Of a stretch of DNA of 5,679 nucleotides, positions 5,004 to 5,679 are shown piece after piece. The number at the start of each line of letters is the position of its first letter. Position 1 is the first letter of the stretch. Position numbers and translations under genes: made by a program. Location of the stretch: assembly GCA_964619285.1 (NCBI GenBank), contig CAZUCT010000367.1, positions 1 to 5,679 of the forward strand, in the 5' to 3' direction. Under the pieces are notes generated by a model that did no database searches, was not told the DNA's origin, and was given only the letters and a program-made list of their open reading frames with translations. The stretch is from CALKCV01 sp964619285. GTDB taxonomy: Bacteria; Cyanobacteriota; Cyanobacteriia; Cyanobacteriales; Microcoleaceae.

Positions 5004-5459
5004 ATGAAGACTACAACCAAAGTAAAAACAACGATCGTTGGCGCGCTATCCACCGTACTATTATCAACACCTATGGAGGCACTGGCAGACCACTACTCGG
5101 GCCAGATACGCGCCCAACTATTAGCAACCGCTTTAGCTGTCAGCAATGGCTTTAACCTAACTCCCTCACACGAACCCAGTATCAGTACCCTCCGCGCAAA
5201 TCGTCATCAATACGTTACAGTGAACTTGCGGGGTGGAAAGCCTTATGCTTTTATCGGTGTCTGTGATTCTAATTGCTCAGACCTTGATCTGCACCTCTAC
5301 GATGAAAACAACAACCTAATTGCTGTAGATAGGAACCGCGACGATCTCCCAGTTGTCAGCGTCACTCCCCGCTGGAGCGGTCAATTTAAGGTTAAAGTTA
5401 CCATGGATCAGTGTTGGGCAACTTCCTGTTATTACGGTGTCGGAGTCTTCAGCAGGTAG
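5004..5459 (+). CDS. Secreted beta-rich hypothetical protein with four cysteines
   Basis: A 151-residue protein with a Sec signal peptide: lysines in MKTTTKVK, hydrophobic core IVGALSTVLLS, cleavage site near ALA|D (28/29). A short helix-prone part follows (about 30-48). Residues 65-150 look like a beta-sandwich: an opening strand HQYVTVNLRGGKPYAFIGVC, the acidic turn DSNCSDLDLHLYDENNNLIA (88-107), DRNRDDLP (109-116), TPRWSGQFKVKVTM (121-134) and a closing CYYGVGVF (142-149). The D-x-D-L-x-L-Y-D and W/S-G-x-F-x-V-x-V pattern recalls bacterial pre-peptidase C-terminal (PPC-like) domains, here without a protease. C87, C91, C137 and C142 could make two disulfides outside the cytoplasm. GGAG (4992-4995) is 8 nt before the ATG. 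The MITE lies just upstream. Role unknown; an extracytoplasmic binding or structural function is inferred. Confidence 0.8.
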   Translation: MKTTTKVKTTIVGALSTVLLSTPMEALADHYSGQIRAQLLATALAVSNGFNLTPSHEPSISTLRANRHQYVTVNLRGGKPYAFIGVCDSNCSDLDLHLYDENNNLIAVDRNRDDLPVVSVTPRWSGQFKVKVTMDQCWATSCYYGVGVFSR

Positions 5460-5500
5460 AAAAGAGTTGTCTGAGTTCCCAGTCAGAGTGTTTGAGCCCA

Positions 5501-5550
5501 CCCGTCGCGTTAGCGTAGCGGCTGCGTCGGCTGCGCGGGGACGCTCGCAC
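5501..5550. repeat. GC-rich intergenic repeat with tandem CGGCTGCG units
   Basis: These 50 bp contain 38 G or C (76%), far above the AT-rich surroundings. CGGCTGCGT (5519-5527) is followed directly by CGGCTGCGC (5528-5536). GCGTAGC (5514-5520) can pair with GCTGCGC (5530-5536), allowing one G-U pair, and AGCGT (5512-5516) alternatively with ACGCT (5541-5545), so RNA or single-stranded DNA here can fold. The GCGTTAGCGTAGCG start resembles the interspersed GC-rich repeats of cyanobacterial genomes. The rest of the 167-bp gap (5460-5626) shows no other clear signal apart from the ribosome-binding site of the next gene. Confidence 0.55.
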
Positions 5551-5626
5551 TCGATTATTGGCCGAAAATTTTTACCCACACTTTTAACCTAGATGCGCCC
5601 CCTAGCAACTAATAGGAGAAACAAAC

Positions 5627-5679
5627 ATGAATTGTCCCTTTAAAAATAACCACCGACTCAAGAAAATACCTTGCTCCTG
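5627..5679 (+). CDS. Start of an unidentified gene, cut off by the right window edge
   Basis: ATG at 5627 is preceded by AGGAG (5614-5618) at 8 nt spacing, a strong ribosome-binding site. Only 17 codons are visible: MNCPFKNNHRLKKIPCS. The basic N-terminus with three lysines and one arginine before the edge could be the n-region of a signal peptide, but no hydrophobic core is visible. It follows the secreted four-cysteine gene by 167 bp, in the same direction and with a similar leader style. The function cannot be judged. Confidence 0.55.
   Translation, partial: MNCPFKNNHRLKKIPCS

Noticed and set aside
5316..5592. Overlapping plus- and minus-strand frames after the middle of the secreted-protein gene
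   Set aside because: Both overlap the well-supported C-terminal half of that gene and read into the GC-rich repeat, whose lack of stops explains their length.

Overview
The window looks like chromosomal DNA of a filamentous cyanobacterium (Microcoleus/Oscillatoria/Nostoc-like). The evidence is five copies of the cyanobacterial HIP1 octamer GCGATCGC (at 3713, 3749, 4211, 4244 and 4543), two AAA-like NTPases of a kind abundant in filamentous cyanobacteria (one with a WD40 tail), abundant interspersed repeats, and small secreted proteins of cyanobacterial style. The genus cannot be fixed from the sequence alone.

Layout. Positions 1-1752 (minus strand) hold the first 584 codons of a membrane-anchored AAA-like/WD40 NTPase that runs off the left edge. 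Upstream of it on the same strand, separated by about 200 bp containing an inverted REP doublet and a heptanucleotide repeat, is a 444-residue protein (1954-3288) that joins an N-terminal LuxR/GerE-type helix-turn-helix to a second AAA-like NTPase domain. Its Walker A is intact but its Walker B acidic pair is replaced by Glu-Gly. After a divergent intergenic region, the plus strand carries a compact series of small genes: an unrecognised 74-residue coiled-coil protein (3480-3704), a 51-residue secreted peptide with a TTG start that is easy to miss (3813-3968), and a 71-residue NfeD-like OB-fold protein (3973-4188) whose ribosome-binding site lies inside the end of the peptide gene. A RimJ/RimL-type GNAT acetyltransferase (4287-4820) follows, with a possible weak terminator.

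A 93-bp MITE-like element (4865-4957) with perfect 13-bp terminal inverted repeats and a 5-bp target duplication lies between the acetyltransferase and a secreted four-cysteine protein (5004-5459). After a GC-rich repeat (5501-5550) a new plus-strand gene begins at 5627 and runs off the right edge.

How the parts may work together. The two minus-strand NTPases share a fold family but differ in output: one has a DNA-binding-type HTH, the other a membrane anchor and a WD40 scaffold. They could form a sensor/effector signalling pair of the STAND type; this is inference from architecture and proximity. The secreted peptide and NfeD-like protein are tightly coupled and may act together at the cell envelope. 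The acetyltransferase and the secreted four-cysteine protein show no clear functional link to the rest. No tRNA, rRNA, CRISPR array or transposase gene was seen. No stretch longer than about 300 bases lacks a gene.
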